DNA from: Pseudomonas fluorescens
GTDB taxonomy: Bacteria > Pseudomonadota > Gammaproteobacteria > Pseudomonadales > Pseudomonadaceae
Length of the DNA stretch: 49,755 nt
Reading direction: 5' to 3'
Assembly (NCBI RefSeq): GCF_902497895.1
Contig: NZ_CABVHQ010000046.1
Span: forward strand, 1-49,755
Shown: one piece after another, positions 49,542 through 49,755 of the stretch
How the letters are laid out: each line of letters begins with the position of its first letter
Position numbering within the stretch: the stretch's first letter is position 1
Translations under genes and position numbers: made by a program
The notes under the pieces: model-generated
The model's database searches: none
What the model was told of the DNA's origin: nothing
The model's input: the letters and a program-made list of their open reading frames with translations, nothing else

Positions 49542-49755
49542 GAATATATCCCTGACATCGCGGATGCACACAAATCCCGCCCGACCGCATACACCCGCGA
49601 CATCGCGGATGCACACAAATCCCGCCGACCGCATACACCCGCGACATCGCGGATGCACACAAATCCCGCCGACCGCATACACCCGCGATATCGCGGATGC
49701 ACACAAATCCCGCCGCCCGCATACACCCGCGATATCGCGGATGCACACAAATCCC
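49542..49755. repeat. 44-bp tandem repeat array (runs off window end)
   Basis: About four and a half to five copies of a 44-base unit containing GCATACACCCGCGA, then YATCGCGGATGCACACAAAT, then CCCGCCGACC. The first interval has one extra base; the units differ only by C/T within CGCGAYATCGCGG and a few changes in the last bases. Each unit holds a small palindrome (CGCGATATCGCG) that could form a hairpin. No unique spacers separate the units. The array continues past the end of the window. Confidence 0.92.

Noticed and set aside
49434..49750. Repeat-containing protein frames on the minus strand (CIRDIAGVCGR-type repeats)
   Set aside because: All three minus frames are open because of the tandem repeat itself; there is no ribosome site or conserved start, and the frames run through a REP arm.
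49542..49755. CRISPR array
   Set aside because: The 44-bp units are contiguous and nearly identical along their whole length; there are no unique spacers between conserved repeats and no cas genes nearby.

Overview
The window looks like chromosomal DNA of a Pseudomonas, most likely of the P. fluorescens group. It is GC-rich, genes are dense and often overlap by 4 bp, and it carries an arcDABC arginine deiminase operon. Intergenic gaps hold several classes of palindromic REP-type repeats of the kind common in fluorescent pseudomonads. I saw no rRNA, tRNA, CRISPR array, prophage or insertion sequence. The species call is inference.

Layout. (1) 1-2417: a truncated small membrane protein (minus) and a CPA2 cation:proton antiporter (plus). 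(2) 2463-7868: anaerobic arginine fermentation operon arcD-arcA-arcB-arcC plus a DUF5064 gene, with an ANR-like box centred 41.5 bp upstream of the start inferred from a -10 element. (3) 8222-18956 (minus): a lipid-type cluster of DUF1302 porin-like protein, DUF1329 protein, YCF48-like protein, MMPL/RND transporter, acyl-CoA dehydrogenase and fatty-acyl-CoA ligase. (4) 19087-27562: a small alpha/beta hydrolase, a divergent AraC-type regulator, and a seven-gene minus-strand operon (quinone oxidoreductase, TauD-like dioxygenase, BKACE enzyme, MFS transporter, DsbA-like protein, Rieske ferredoxin, YeiH-type sulfate exporter). A shared 40-bp element sits upstream of both the hydrolase and the operon, which suggests one AraC regulon. 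The TauD plus YeiH pair suggests use of an organosulfonate; this is the most promising uncharacterised system here. (5) 27747-31285: a PhaG/RhlA-like acyltransferase, a small lipoprotein candidate and a dihydroxy-acid dehydratase. (6) 31711-43445: a polyamine/GABA-type uptake and catabolism block (ABC transporter, aldehyde dehydrogenase, class III aminotransferase, Lrp regulator, bicupin, amine-type FAD oxidase, two HAD-family proteins, one of which has lost its catalytic residues). Its 5' regulatory region is duplicated. (7) 43602-49318: a LysR regulator divergent from a tartrate/D-malate dehydrogenase, a GhrA-type reductase, an NTP/NDP-exchange-like carrier and a Tat-exported aldo/keto reductase. 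(8) 49464-49755: a half REP doublet running into a 44-bp tandem repeat array cut by the window edge.

The genes are mostly catabolic: energy from arginine without oxygen, hydrophobic acids, a possible sulfonate, amines and hydroxy-dicarboxylates, each with its own local regulator. Functions come from motifs and family resemblance read by eye; no database search was run.
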